The position numbers and the translations under genes are program-made. Under the pieces are notes generated by a model that saw nothing but the letters and a program-made list of their open reading frames with translations, did no database searches and was not told the DNA's origin. Shown here one piece after another: positions 1 to 7,261 of a DNA stretch of 32,225 nt (position 1 is its first letter; the number at the start of each line of letters is the position of its first letter). The DNA is taken from contig JAGXIP010000280.1 of assembly GCA_024635585.1 (NCBI GenBank), positions 1-32,225 on the forward strand, written 5' to 3'. The stretch is from Saccharicrinis sp. (GTDB taxonomy: Bacteria; Bacteroidota; Bacteroidia; Bacteroidales; Marinilabiliaceae).

Positions 1-101
1 CTATCGACACTTGGATTAAAAGAGAAGCCAATATATTCCATAGCCTTAGCTTTGCCATTCAATTGGACACGCAAAAAAAATACTACCTTGCTAATAAATA
101 G
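1..101 (+). pseudogene. 3' remnant of a NACHT-type STAND ATPase gene
   Basis: Frame 3 is open from the window edge to a TAG at 99-101 and gives about 32 residues. It contains IDTWIKREAN, which matches INKWIEREAN of the NACHT-LRR protein encoded at 929-2653. After a gap of about 16 residues the stretch HSLSFAIQLDTQKK also lines up loosely with FSNQLAVDIYKNREK of that protein. The reading then ends, so the winged-helix and LRR parts present in the intact paralogue are missing. I read it as the truncated end of a related gene whose body lies outside the window. The match is short; frame 1 is also open here, so the call rests on the W-I-x-R-E-A-N identity. Confidence 0.5.
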
Positions 102-122
102 GTCATATTATACATTCCATAA

Positions 123-743
123 AAGAACCTGAGCTGTAACCTACAATTAATTACTATATCATTCTATTTATCTGCAAACCCTTTAAACGATGCAGATAGC
201 ACGGTTGTTAATGAGTCAAATAGTAAAGAGAAAATTGACTTTCCCGAGAACTCAAATAAAACCTATATAATAGAACCATATAGTGATTATTTAAAAAGGT
301 TAAATATTTTTGTTTCAATCTCATTTGCAATATTTGGTTTGTTTGTTGCCATTCAATTAATATCAAACGGCAAGTTACTACGTGATTCAAAAAAAGAATT
401 AGAAAAAATTAACAAAGTAAGTACACAATATGAAAAAAAAATTCTGCTGTTTGAAAAAGAAAAGGAAGGGATCTTTAAAGAAATAAAAGAGCAGAATGAA
501 ATTCAATTTCACGCTTATGTTACAAATTACAGAGCAGAAACGATTAAAAATGAATTGTTAGTTCTACTGGAATCTGAAACTCCGGATAAGAAAATAATTT
601 TCAGTAAATTATCTGAGATTGTTAATACTCCAGACAAAACAAGTATACTTATTTACACAATCTGCCTCGCAAAATACACCAACGATACTGATATTATCAG
701 AGTATGCAAAAATGGTCTAGAAAACCTACATAAATCCTATTAA
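123..743 (+). CDS. Small membrane-anchored coiled-coil protein, start codon unclear
   Basis: The frame is open from 123 (after an in-frame TAA at 120-122) to a TAA at 741-743. No ATG occurs in its first half. The translation shows a hydrophobic N-terminal stretch (about codons 8-18), a polar linker of about 50 residues, a clear membrane helix (NIFVSISFAIFGLFVAIQLI), a charged coiled coil rich in K and E, and a helical C-terminus. The TTG at 339 lies inside the membrane helix and would destroy it, so it is a poor start. Non-ATG starts further up (CTG at 129, ATT at 150) are possible, or the 5' end was lost in a rearrangement next to the NACHT remnant that ends at 101. I do not recognise the family. 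Its stop is followed 10 nt later by a folded cassette-like element shared with the neighbouring NACHT gene. Confidence 0.55.
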   Translation, partial: KNLSCNLQLITISFYLSANPLNDADSTVVNESNSKEKIDFPENSNKTYIIEPYSDYLKRLNIFVSISFAIFGLFVAIQLISNGKLLRDSKKELEKINKVSTQYEKKILLFEKEKEGIFKEIKEQNEIQFHAYVTNYRAETIKNELLVLLESETPDKKIIFSKLSEIVNTPDKTSILIYTICLAKYTNDTDIIRVCKNGLENLHKSY

Positions 744-753
744 ATAATTACAG

Positions 754-886
754 CTGCTAACTTTTATAAATTCCATGGCGGTCTCAGTGGTACGCCAACG
801 GCGGATTTCCGCATGTTTCCCTTGTCCGTATGCGGACAGGAAATCACCCGCAATCCGCCCCGATAAATTATAATCACCGTTAACGG
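754..886. repeat. Folded cassette-like element, copy A
   Basis: It begins with CTGCTAAC at 754 and ends with GTTAACGG at 879-886. The outer arms pair: 764-781 (TTATAAATT then GGCGG) against 855-873. The centre is a hairpin with stem TGTCCG (823-828), loop TATG and stem CGGACA (833-838), extended by TTTCC (816-820) and GGAAA (839-843). Positions 828-859 match 2731-2762 of copy B at 27 of 32 bases, and CATGGCGGTCTCAGTG matches the same part of copy B at 13 of 16. The copies sit directly behind the stop codons of two adjacent genes, as attC sites do in gene cassettes. The strict integron core sequence is not met and no integrase is seen. Confidence 0.6.
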
Positions 887-928
887 CAATATTAACAAGA
901 CATGTAGCTAAAACAACAATAACCAAAA

Positions 929-2653
929 ATGGATGATTTAAAACTTTTTTTAAAGGAATATTTAATTGAGCATGGATTTGAAAAAGCATCAGAAAATATT
1001 GGTTTATATCTTTTCTTTTTAACGATATTAATCACTTCGATAATTCCAACAGTTTATAATTACACAAAAAAAATATTAAAATTTTTCAAACAGAAAAAAG
1101 CAATCAAAGATTTACATCCATTTTATTTGCCGAATGAAGTTAAAGCAGCGACAGATTTTTACATTAATACTAAATGTCAGAATGTTCCTCCATCAGATGT
1201 AGAAGAGCTTATAAGTAATCATGCAGTTGCAGTTCAAGATAAATTATTATCTTTTTTTCTTAAAAAAGTATTTACATTCAAAATAAATAATGACAACAGA
1301 TTTTATTTTGTACTCTCTGATTCAGGAATGGGTAAAACGACTTTTCTAATTAATCTATTTATAAAATATTCAAATAAAAATAAAAACGACTTCAAAATAA
1401 AACTTTTTCCTCTTGGTTATAAAAATATAGATTCAGAAATCAAAAGAATAAGTACAGATGAAAAAAGACAAACAATCTTACTATTGGATGCTTTCGATGA
1501 AGATGTTCGTGCTAGTCAAGATTGTAAGCAAAGACTCAATGATATTGTGAATCTTGTTTGGGATTTTAGATTTGTTGTAATTACAAGTAGAACACAATTC
1601 TTTACGAATGAAGATGTTCAGTTATCGAAAACAAATATAATGAAGTTTGGTGGGGATAAAGGATTTCATTCTTTTCAGAAAATTTATATTTCTCCGTTTG
1701 ATAATAAAGACATTAACAAATACCTTAAAAGGAAATTTTCAATATTAAAATACAAAAAAAGAAGGAAAGGTTATAAAATCGTAACCAATTGCCAAAACCT
1801 AATGGTTAGACCTATGCTTCTTTCGTATATAGAGGATTTATTATCGTCAAATTCCAAAATAAAAAATGCATCCCAAAGTTACGAAGCATTAATAAACAAA
1901 TGGATTGAAAGAGAAGCTAATAGACTGGATAAAGACAGGCAATATTCTTTCAAAAAAGAACTACGTAAATTTTCAAATCAACTTGCTGTTGATATTTATA
2001 AAAATAGAGAAAAACGAGGAGGTCTATATATAACCTCAGAAGAGATGTTAATTTTCGCCAAACGCAATAAGATTAGTTTAAAAGATATTGAAATGAAGTC
2101 TCGTTCTCTTCTGAATAGACATTCAAGTGGTTATTACAAATTTGCACATCGTTCTATACTTGAATATTTAATTGCAAAAAGATTAATAGAAAATAAAAAC
2201 TCAATTAAACGTGTAGATTTTAAAGTTTATGATCAAGCATATAAGTTTTACCTTGAGATATTCTGGAATAATGTTAAAGGAATGAAGATAAAGGATTGGA
2301 CTGATTTATCTCATAAACTTTTAGACAAAATTGAAAATATACCAAATCTTAAAAACTTAAAGTATATAGAATTAAAAAATAATTCGATCACAGACATTTC
2401 ACCGTTAAGCTCTTGTAAAGCATTAATTGGTTTAGATATAAGTCATAATAAAGTTTTGGATTTATCTGCTCTAAAAGATTTGCAGAACCTGCAATTTCTA
2501 TTCCTAAGAGGGAATAAAATAACGGATATTAGTGTCATAAAAGAGCTTAAAAACCTAAGGCAGGTTGACCTTACAAGTAATCCATTAAATGAGGAATATA
2601 TAGAATCCCTGAGACATGAATTGACTGAGACAGATATAATTTATAGAAAATAA
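929..2653 (+). CDS. Membrane-anchored NACHT-LRR protein (bacterial NLR-like STAND ATPase)
   Basis: 574 residues. Residues 26-46 form one membrane helix. A P-loop NTPase follows: Walker A SDSGMGKTT (130-138, K136), Walker B ILLLDAFDED with D187 and the extra acidic D190-E191-D192 typical of NACHT domains, and a sensor-like FVVITSR. A helical region with KWIEREA and FAHRSILEYLIAKRL (winged-helix/linker type) follows, then about three leucine-rich repeats from about residue 465 (LKYIELKNNSITDISPL, LIGLDISHNKVLDLSAL, LQFLFLRGNKITDISVI). This is the plan of an NLR: sensor repeats, a switch ATPase and an N-terminal output, here only a membrane anchor. Characterised bacterial NACHT proteins defend against phage; that role here is an inference. 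No -7 box or Shine-Dalgarno is visible before the ATG. A cassette-like element starts 2 nt after the stop. Confidence 0.85.
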   Translation: MDDLKLFLKEYLIEHGFEKASENIGLYLFFLTILITSIIPTVYNYTKKILKFFKQKKAIKDLHPFYLPNEVKAATDFYINTKCQNVPPSDVEELISNHAVAVQDKLLSFFLKKVFTFKINNDNRFYFVLSDSGMGKTTFLINLFIKYSNKNKNDFKIKLFPLGYKNIDSEIKRISTDEKRQTILLLDAFDEDVRASQDCKQRLNDIVNLVWDFRFVVITSRTQFFTNEDVQLSKTNIMKFGGDKGFHSFQKIYISPFDNKDINKYLKRKFSILKYKKRRKGYKIVTNCQNLMVRPMLLSYIEDLLSSNSKIKNASQSYEALINKWIEREANRLDKDRQYSFKKELRKFSNQLAVDIYKNREKRGGLYITSEEMLIFAKRNKISLKDIEMKSRSLLNRHSSGYYKFAHRSILEYLIAKRLIENKNSIKRVDFKVYDQAYKFYLEIFWNNVKGMKIKDWTDLSHKLLDKIENIPNLKNLKYIELKNNSITDISPLSSCKALIGLDISHNKVLDLSALKDLQNLQFLFLRGNKITDISVIKELKNLRQVDLTSNPLNEEYIESLRHELTETDIIYRK

Positions 2654-2654
2654 A

Positions 2655-2793
2655 GCCGTTAACATTTTGTAAATGATCATGGCAGTTTTAGTGCAAATTC
2701 CAACAGTCAAACCTGCACCAAATTTTGTGGGTATGAGGACAGATAATCACACGCAATCTGCCACGCCACTTACAATTTTTTGTGTACGCTAAG
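2655..2793. repeat. Folded cassette-like element, copy B
   Basis: It starts with GCCGTTAACATTTTGTAAAT just after the NACHT stop codon (2651-2653) and runs to about GTACGCTAAG near 2793. Its left end resembles that of copy A (GCTGCTAACTTTTATAAATT), and 2731-2762 is the best-conserved block (27 of 32). The central palindrome of copy A is eroded here. The order gene, element, gene, element is visible for two consecutive genes. The rest of the gap up to 2875 shows no other structure. Confidence 0.5.
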
Positions 2794-2875
2794 AGAAGAA
2801 GGCCAATTGTAGGGTAACTTCTTCGTAAGCCAAAAGCATTGAGATATAGGAAATAACAATAAAAAACTAAATGAA

Positions 2876-4351
2876 ATGAGTACAGGTAAAAAATCTTTTT
2901 TTAGCGTAATGAAATCTTACAATAAAGGATTTTGGGTTGCTAGTGTTATGGAACTTTTAGAGCGTTGGGCTTGGTATGGACTTTTTGCAGTTTTAGCCCT
3001 TTACTTAACTGGATCTACAGATGAAGGCGGGCTTGGATTTTCACATACAGAAAAAGGGCAAATAATGGGAATTGTAACTGCAATTCTATATTTATTGCCA
3101 TTATTTACTGGGGTTATTGCAGATAAAATTGGCTACAAGTTATCGTTAATAATAGCTTATGTATTATTAATTTCAGGGTACTATGTAATGGGCGAGGTGC
3201 AATCTTACAGTATGGTATTTATCGTGTTTTTATGGGTAGCTGTAGGTGCTGCTATGTTTAAACCCGTAGCTTCTGCTATGGTTACCAAAAACACAGATGA
3301 GTCTAATTCTACTTTAGGTTTCGGAATTTTTTATATGATGGTAAATATTGGAGGGTTTATTGGACCAGCTTTTTCATCAACATTACGTACTCAATTTGGT
3401 TGGAAAATAATATTTCTTCAAGCAGCTATTGTTATTGCCATAAACTTAGTAATACTAATGCTTTTTTATAAAGAAACGGATAGAGAGAAAAATACAGAAT
3501 CAGTTTCTGAAGCCATTAAAAGCTCTTTAGTTAATATTTGGGAAGCAGTTAAAGATAGTCGTCTTTCTGTGTTGCTAATTATAATGGTTGGTTTCTGGAC
3601 GATGTTTAATCAACTTTTCTATACACTCCCAACCTTTATTGAAGATTGGGTAAATACAAAAGCTTTACACGACTCAATAGCACAAGTTTCACCTTGGCTT
3701 GCCAGTGCAATGAGTGGAGGAGGAGACTCAGTTAATCCTGAGATGTTAATTAACCTTGATGCAGGTTCGATCATATTATTCCAGCTAATAGTATCATTTT
3801 TTGTTTTAAGGATGCGCCATGTTAGTGCAATGATTACGGGATTTATTATTGCAGCAATAGGTATTGGAATTACTTTCTATACAGGCAATGGTTTATATAC
3901 TATATTGGGGATAATGATTTTTGCCATAGGTGAAATGATGACAAATCCAACCTTCTCTTCATTTATAGCATTAATATCTCCAAAAGGAAAAGAAGCCTTA
4001 TATATGGGAACTTATTTCTTGCCAATTTTCTTAGGGAATTTCTTAACAACATTTGTTTCAGGTAATCTTTACCAGGCATGGTCTGATAAATTAACTTTGT
4101 TACAAGTTGAAATGTCAAATAGAGGAATTGCTATGCCGGAAATAACTCAAGAATTTACAAAAAACAATTACTTCGCTTCTGCTTCAGAAAAACTAGGAAT
4201 GACAGAAAATGAAATGACACAATACATTTGGGATAATTATAATCCGAATAGTATTTGGTATGTAATTGTAGGTATAGGTGTTGTTACTGTTTTAGCTTTA
4301 ATAGTTTACGACAGAATGGTAATTAGGCCAAAAGAAGCAAAGATAAAATAA
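2876..4351 (+). CDS. POT-family (MFS) proton-coupled peptide transporter-like protein
   Basis: 491 residues with about 12 or more membrane helices. The first helix carries ELLERWAWYG, the E-x-x-E-R motif (E26, E29, R30) that binds protons and substrate in the POT/PTR family. The segment GVIADKIGYK is the MFS loop 2-3 motif. The family imports di- and tripeptides with protons; the substrate here is not readable from sequence. Between about residues 255 and 295 is a polar insertion between helices. The ATG at 2876 is preferred because the ATG at 2871 meets a stop at once. The gene stands alone, between the cassette-like element and a REP-rich gap. Confidence 0.8.
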   Translation: MSTGKKSFFSVMKSYNKGFWVASVMELLERWAWYGLFAVLALYLTGSTDEGGLGFSHTEKGQIMGIVTAILYLLPLFTGVIADKIGYKLSLIIAYVLLISGYYVMGEVQSYSMVFIVFLWVAVGAAMFKPVASAMVTKNTDESNSTLGFGIFYMMVNIGGFIGPAFSSTLRTQFGWKIIFLQAAIVIAINLVILMLFYKETDREKNTESVSEAIKSSLVNIWEAVKDSRLSVLLIIMVGFWTMFNQLFYTLPTFIEDWVNTKALHDSIAQVSPWLASAMSGGGDSVNPEMLINLDAGSIILFQLIVSFFVLRMRHVSAMITGFIIAAIGIGITFYTGNGLYTILGIMIFAIGEMMTNPTFSSFIALISPKGKEALYMGTYFLPIFLGNFLTTFVSGNLYQAWSDKLTLLQVEMSNRGIAMPEITQEFTKNNYFASASEKLGMTENEMTQYIWDNYNPNSIWYVIVGIGVVTVLALIVYDRMVIRPKEAKIK

Positions 4352-4395
4352 AATTCAATTTGTGAGGGAGGCGAGTTCAAAAAGAATAATTATAA

Positions 4396-4638
4396 AACGG
4401 CCAAAGCCGACCTATACTCTGGATTTAAGGTGCGTTAGTTTTAGCCACCGTATAACACTGTTTAATTAAAGAGGAGATTGATGAATTTATGGAGAAATAT
4501 GGCTGGAGTTATGTTTCAGGAAAAGAATGATTTGCCGTTGGCTTTAGCCCTCATTATAGTTGTCTTTAGCTAATATTGCCGTTGGCTTTAGCCAACGGAG
4601 CAGAGTTGTTGCTATAGGCTTTAGCCACATACGCATAC
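4396..4638. repeat. Cluster of REP-like palindromes
   Basis: The word GCCGTTGGCTTTAGCC occurs at 4534-4549 and again at 4578-4593. The second copy completes a palindrome, CCGTTGGCTTTAGCCAACGG (4579-4598), with an 8-9 bp stem. Related fragments are ACGGCCAAAGCCGACC near 4397, GTTTTAGCCACCG near 4438 and CTATAGGCTTTAGCCAC near 4612. This is the form of REP elements mobilised by Y1/HUH REP-associated transposases, and a transposase remnant lies among them (4456-4530). The rest of the gap 4352-4735 holds nothing else I can identify. Confidence 0.65.
4456..4530 (+). pseudogene. C-terminal remnant of a REP-associated Y1 transposase
   Basis: After an in-frame TAA at 4453-4455, the frame reads HCLIKEEIDEFMEKYGWSYV and a few more residues to a TGA at 4528-4530. 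From memory, the pattern EExxEFMEKYGF is usual at the C-terminus of Bacteroidota REP-associated transposases. It lies between REP palindromes, which is where such a gene belongs. The catalytic part is absent. A separate N-terminal remnant of the same family lies at 6187-6374. The fragment is only 24 codons, so the call is moderate. Confidence 0.45.
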
Positions 4639-4735
4639 CAAAATAAATTATCCGCATAGGCTTGAGGTAATTTTTGATATCATTGCTCTCTGATTAGAGC
4701 CATTGAGCCTAAGTTAAACTAAAAACAGATAAGAT

Positions 4736-4819
4736 ATGAAACGAGCCATGAGAGTACCTCTCACAAAGGAGGATGACAAAATTGGCGAGTTCCATATGGC
4801 AATTAAAGAACAAATTTAG
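4736..4819 (+). CDS. Possible 27-codon leader ORF before the VIT-family gene
   Basis: An ATG at 4736 opens MKRAMRVPLTKEDDKIGEF and eight more residues, ending with TAG at 4817-4819, 4 nt before the ATG (4824) that I prefer for the transporter. The short distance would allow translational coupling. A small inverted repeat GAGAG/CTCTC lies within it at 4750-4762. There is no Shine-Dalgarno in front and no family match, so it may be chance. Confidence 0.25.
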   Translation: MKRAMRVPLTKEDDKIGEFHMAIKEQI

Positions 4820-4823
4820 ACAT

Positions 4824-5531
4824 ATGAAAAACATAACAATAGATAATTACCTAGACAACCATTACATCCACCGAAGTAATTGGTTAAGGGCATCAGTTTT
4901 AGGCGCTAATGATGGAATAATTTCTATTTCAAGTCTTGCCATTGGAGTTGCAGCAGCAAGTTCTACCAGAGAGCCTATTGTTTTGGCTACAGTGGCGGGT
5001 CTTGTGGCGGGAGCGTTATCTATGGCAGCAGGTGAATATGTATCTGTAAGTTCTCAAACAGACACAGAAAAAGCAGATATTGAAAGAGAGATAATAGAAC
5101 TTAATGAAATGCCAGAAGAAGAGATGAAAATTTTGGCTCAAATCTATGAGAAACGAGGACTCAAAGCAGAAACGGCTATGCAAGTAGCCATCGAATTTAC
5201 CGAAAAAGATGCATTGGAAGCGCACGTAAGAGATGAATTGGGCATAAACGAAATTAGTAAAGCAAATCCAATACAAGCAGCACTGGCATCCGGCGCAGCT
5301 TTTACTATTGGTGGTATCATGCCTTTGCTAACCGTCCTTTTTGCGCCTGTAAACGGATTGGAATATTGGTTGTATGGATTCACTATTGTTTTCCTCGTTA
5401 TCCTGGGAATAGCATCGGCTAATACAGGAGGTTCTAGCATAAAAAAAGCTATCTTACGAATAACTATTTGGGGTACCATTGCCATGGGACTGTCAGCATT
5501 GGTAGGCTATTTTTTTGGCGTAAACGTATAA
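4824..5531 (+). CDS. VIT1/CCC1-family iron/manganese transporter
   Basis: 235 residues from the ATG at 4824. The first membrane helices carry the family signature NWLRASVLGANDGIISISSL and AGALSMAAGEYVSVSSQ. A cytoplasmic acidic helical stretch follows (about residues 75-135, many E and D), which binds metal in plant VIT1, then three more helices, giving five in all. The family moves Fe(II) or Mn(II) across membranes; which ion is moved here is not readable. An upstream ATG at 4773 would add 17 residues (MTKLASSIWQLKNKFRH) that do not look like the family and overlap the leader ORF; its AGGAGG abuts the start with no spacing. The gene at 5550 follows after 18 nt, probably in one transcript. 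Confidence 0.85.
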   Translation: MKNITIDNYLDNHYIHRSNWLRASVLGANDGIISISSLAIGVAAASSTREPIVLATVAGLVAGALSMAAGEYVSVSSQTDTEKADIEREIIELNEMPEEEMKILAQIYEKRGLKAETAMQVAIEFTEKDALEAHVRDELGINEISKANPIQAALASGAAFTIGGIMPLLTVLFAPVNGLEYWLYGFTIVFLVILGIASANTGGSSIKKAILRITIWGTIAMGLSALVGYFFGVNV

Positions 5532-5549
5532 TTTTTAATATTAAAAGAT

Positions 5550-6023
5550 ATGAACGAAGCTCATTGGCATTTATTGGTTAATCACTTACCAATCATTTTT
5601 CCCATTGTTGGAGTAATTGTAATGGTTACAGGAATTGTTTCTAAATCAGAGGCAGTAAAACGAACCTCATTTCTAATTTTCATTATTGGTGCATTAACAG
5701 CTATTGCGGCAATGAATACAGGTGAAGGAGCAGAAGACGTAGTAGAAAAAATTGGTGGCATATCTGAAAGCTACATTGAAACGCACGAAGAATCGGCTGA
5801 AACTTTTTCTATTTTATCCTACATTTTAGGAGGACTTTCGCTATTTGGCTTGTGGGCAAGTTTTAAAAAGAAGTCATTTTCAGATGTTTTGAATATCATT
5901 ATTTTAGTATTTGCTCTTGTGGTTCTGTTTTTCGGTAAAGAAACAGGAACAACAGGGGGAGAAATAAGACATACAGAAATAAGAGACGGAAACAACATTT
6001 CTCCTGCCGAAAACGGGGAATAG
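5550..6023 (+). CDS. Four-helix membrane protein with conserved-looking histidines (DUF2231-like)
   Basis: 157 residues with four predicted membrane helices. The start HWHLLVNHLPIIFPIVG resembles the H-x(n)-HxP opening of DUF2231-type membrane proteins. Other candidate ligand residues are in THEESAE (about residue 79) and GGEIRHTEI (near residue 137). Such histidine pairs across helices suggest a b-type haem, but this is an inference. It lies 18 nt behind the VIT-family transporter, so a role in metal or redox handling is plausible. The C-terminus is short and polar. Confidence 0.6.
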   Translation: MNEAHWHLLVNHLPIIFPIVGVIVMVTGIVSKSEAVKRTSFLIFIIGALTAIAAMNTGEGAEDVVEKIGGISESYIETHEESAETFSILSYILGGLSLFGLWASFKKKSFSDVLNIIILVFALVVLFFGKETGTTGGEIRHTEIRDGNNISPAENGE

Positions 6024-6186
6024 GAAAAACGATTTAAGAATTACGCCAATTAATTGGGCAGTGAGCTGTCTATAAGTCTCAGCGATTAGTCTCGGCTAAA
6101 CTACATCATGATCAATTTGTGGGCCATGCTAGTAGCAATAAAAGAAAATCTAATGCCAATACTATAGTTTTTAAAATTAAAGTGTT

Positions 6187-6374
6187 ATGAGTTGGTTACG
6201 AATATGGGTTCATCGGTTTTTTTCAACTAAAAACAAAACTCCATTTTTTAAATTCAAGTGAATTGCGTAATGCGGTTTTTGATTATATCTGAAAATACAA
6301 AAGAAAAGAATATTTGGCTTGATGCTTTAGATGAATACAAAGACCATATCCATTGCACAAAATATTCAGAGTGA
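6187..6374 (+). pseudogene. N-terminal remnant of a REP-associated Y1 (HUH) transposase, frameshifted
   Basis: The ATG at 6187 begins MSWLRIWVHRFFSTKNKTPF, the usual opening of Bacteroidota REP-associated transposases (MSxxRIWxHxxFSTKNRxPF). The frame stops at 6259-6261. The match continues in the next frame (NSSELRNAVFDYI) and again in the third (NTKEKNIWLDALDEYKDHIH), ending at a TGA at 6372-6374. DHIHC contains the His-x-His metal site of HUH nucleases. At least two frameshifts and the absence of the tyrosine and C-terminal parts mean it is dead. The gap before it (6024-6186) shows nothing recognisable. Confidence 0.75.
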
Positions 6375-6409
6375 TTTTGTTTCATGGTTTTAAGTTTATA
6401 ACGATATGT

Positions 6410-7030
6410 ATGAATGATGATGATGAGATTGAAGAATTTAAGCAGTTTGAACAACTAATTCAAGGCCTTATTGATCGTGGCTATGGGTGCTGTGATGATT
6501 TTTTACTGCCAAAAACTATGGCAGGGCTCCGAGCTAACATGGAACGATTGAATGCTTTGGGAAAACTGAAACAGGCGGGTGTCGGCAATAAAATGGTGTT
6601 TCATGAGGATAACTTAGTCCGTAGCGATAAGATGAACTGGATTGAGCAAGACAGCGCAAATACCCACGAAAAAGTATATCTAAGTAAAATATGGCGGTTT
6701 ATTCATTATTTGAATAATACGTGCTTCGCTTCCATAAAAAATTTTGAAAGTCATTATGCCAGTTACGGAGTAGGGAATTTTTACAAGAGGCATATCGACC
6801 AGTTTAAAACTGAAAAGGGACGAAAATATTCGGTTGTTTTGTACTTGAATCAGGATTGGAAGCAAGATGACGGTGGTATGCTGGCCTTATACCCAAAAAT
6901 GGCTGAGCAAGTAAATATTTTACCAATTGAAGGTCGAATGGTATTTTTTAGAAGCGATGAAATGGAGCATGAAGTTAAACCTTCAGCTACTCGGGAGCGA
7001 AAAAGTATAGCAGGGTGGTTAAAAAATTAA
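6410..7030 (+). CDS. 2-oxoglutarate/Fe(II)-dependent oxygenase (prolyl 4-hydroxylase-like)
   Basis: 206 residues from the ATG at 6410. The iron site of the family is complete: H128-x-D130 in YKRHIDQF and H187 in EMEHEVKP, with R197 (RKSIAGW) ten residues on to bind 2-oxoglutarate. YSVVLYLNQDW and GRMVFF are core strands of the double-stranded beta-helix. The family hydroxylates protein side chains or small molecules; the substrate is unknown. An in-frame ATG at 6353 would run back through the transposase remnant, so the later start is better. It stands alone in its transcript as far as can be seen. Confidence 0.85.
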   Translation: MNDDDEIEEFKQFEQLIQGLIDRGYGCCDDFLLPKTMAGLRANMERLNALGKLKQAGVGNKMVFHEDNLVRSDKMNWIEQDSANTHEKVYLSKIWRFIHYLNNTCFASIKNFESHYASYGVGNFYKRHIDQFKTEKGRKYSVVLYLNQDWKQDDGGMLALYPKMAEQVNILPIEGRMVFFRSDEMEHEVKPSATRERKSIAGWLKN

Positions 7031-7261
7031 TAAGTATCCTTGTTAACTAGATTTAGGTAAAAAAAGGCATATTATGGCGTGAGTTTATATGGTATATAGT
7101 AATAGTACCTATAGCATTCATTTTGAACACGAAAAACAATTTTAGTGGTCGTCTGTTTTATAATTTAGAAATCTATCATTCAATTCGTTTATTTAGAAAA
7201 CACCTCTAAATGTTTAATACGAATGATGCGTTTACCTTATAAAAACTAAATATCTAAAAAA

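Noticed and set aside
339-743. Taking TTG 339 as the start of the small membrane protein
   Set aside because: It cuts the membrane helix in half, while the same frame continues upstream with a coherent signal-like and linker sequence.
754-2793. Calling the left region a true integron
   Set aside because: No integrase gene and no exact RYYYAAC/GTRRRRY core pairs; only the layout and folding resemble attC, so it is reported as cassette-like.
4481-4573. 30-codon ORF (MNLWRNMAGVMF...) with GAGGAG in front
   Set aside because: It overlaps the transposase remnant in another frame and runs through a REP palindrome; it looks accidental.
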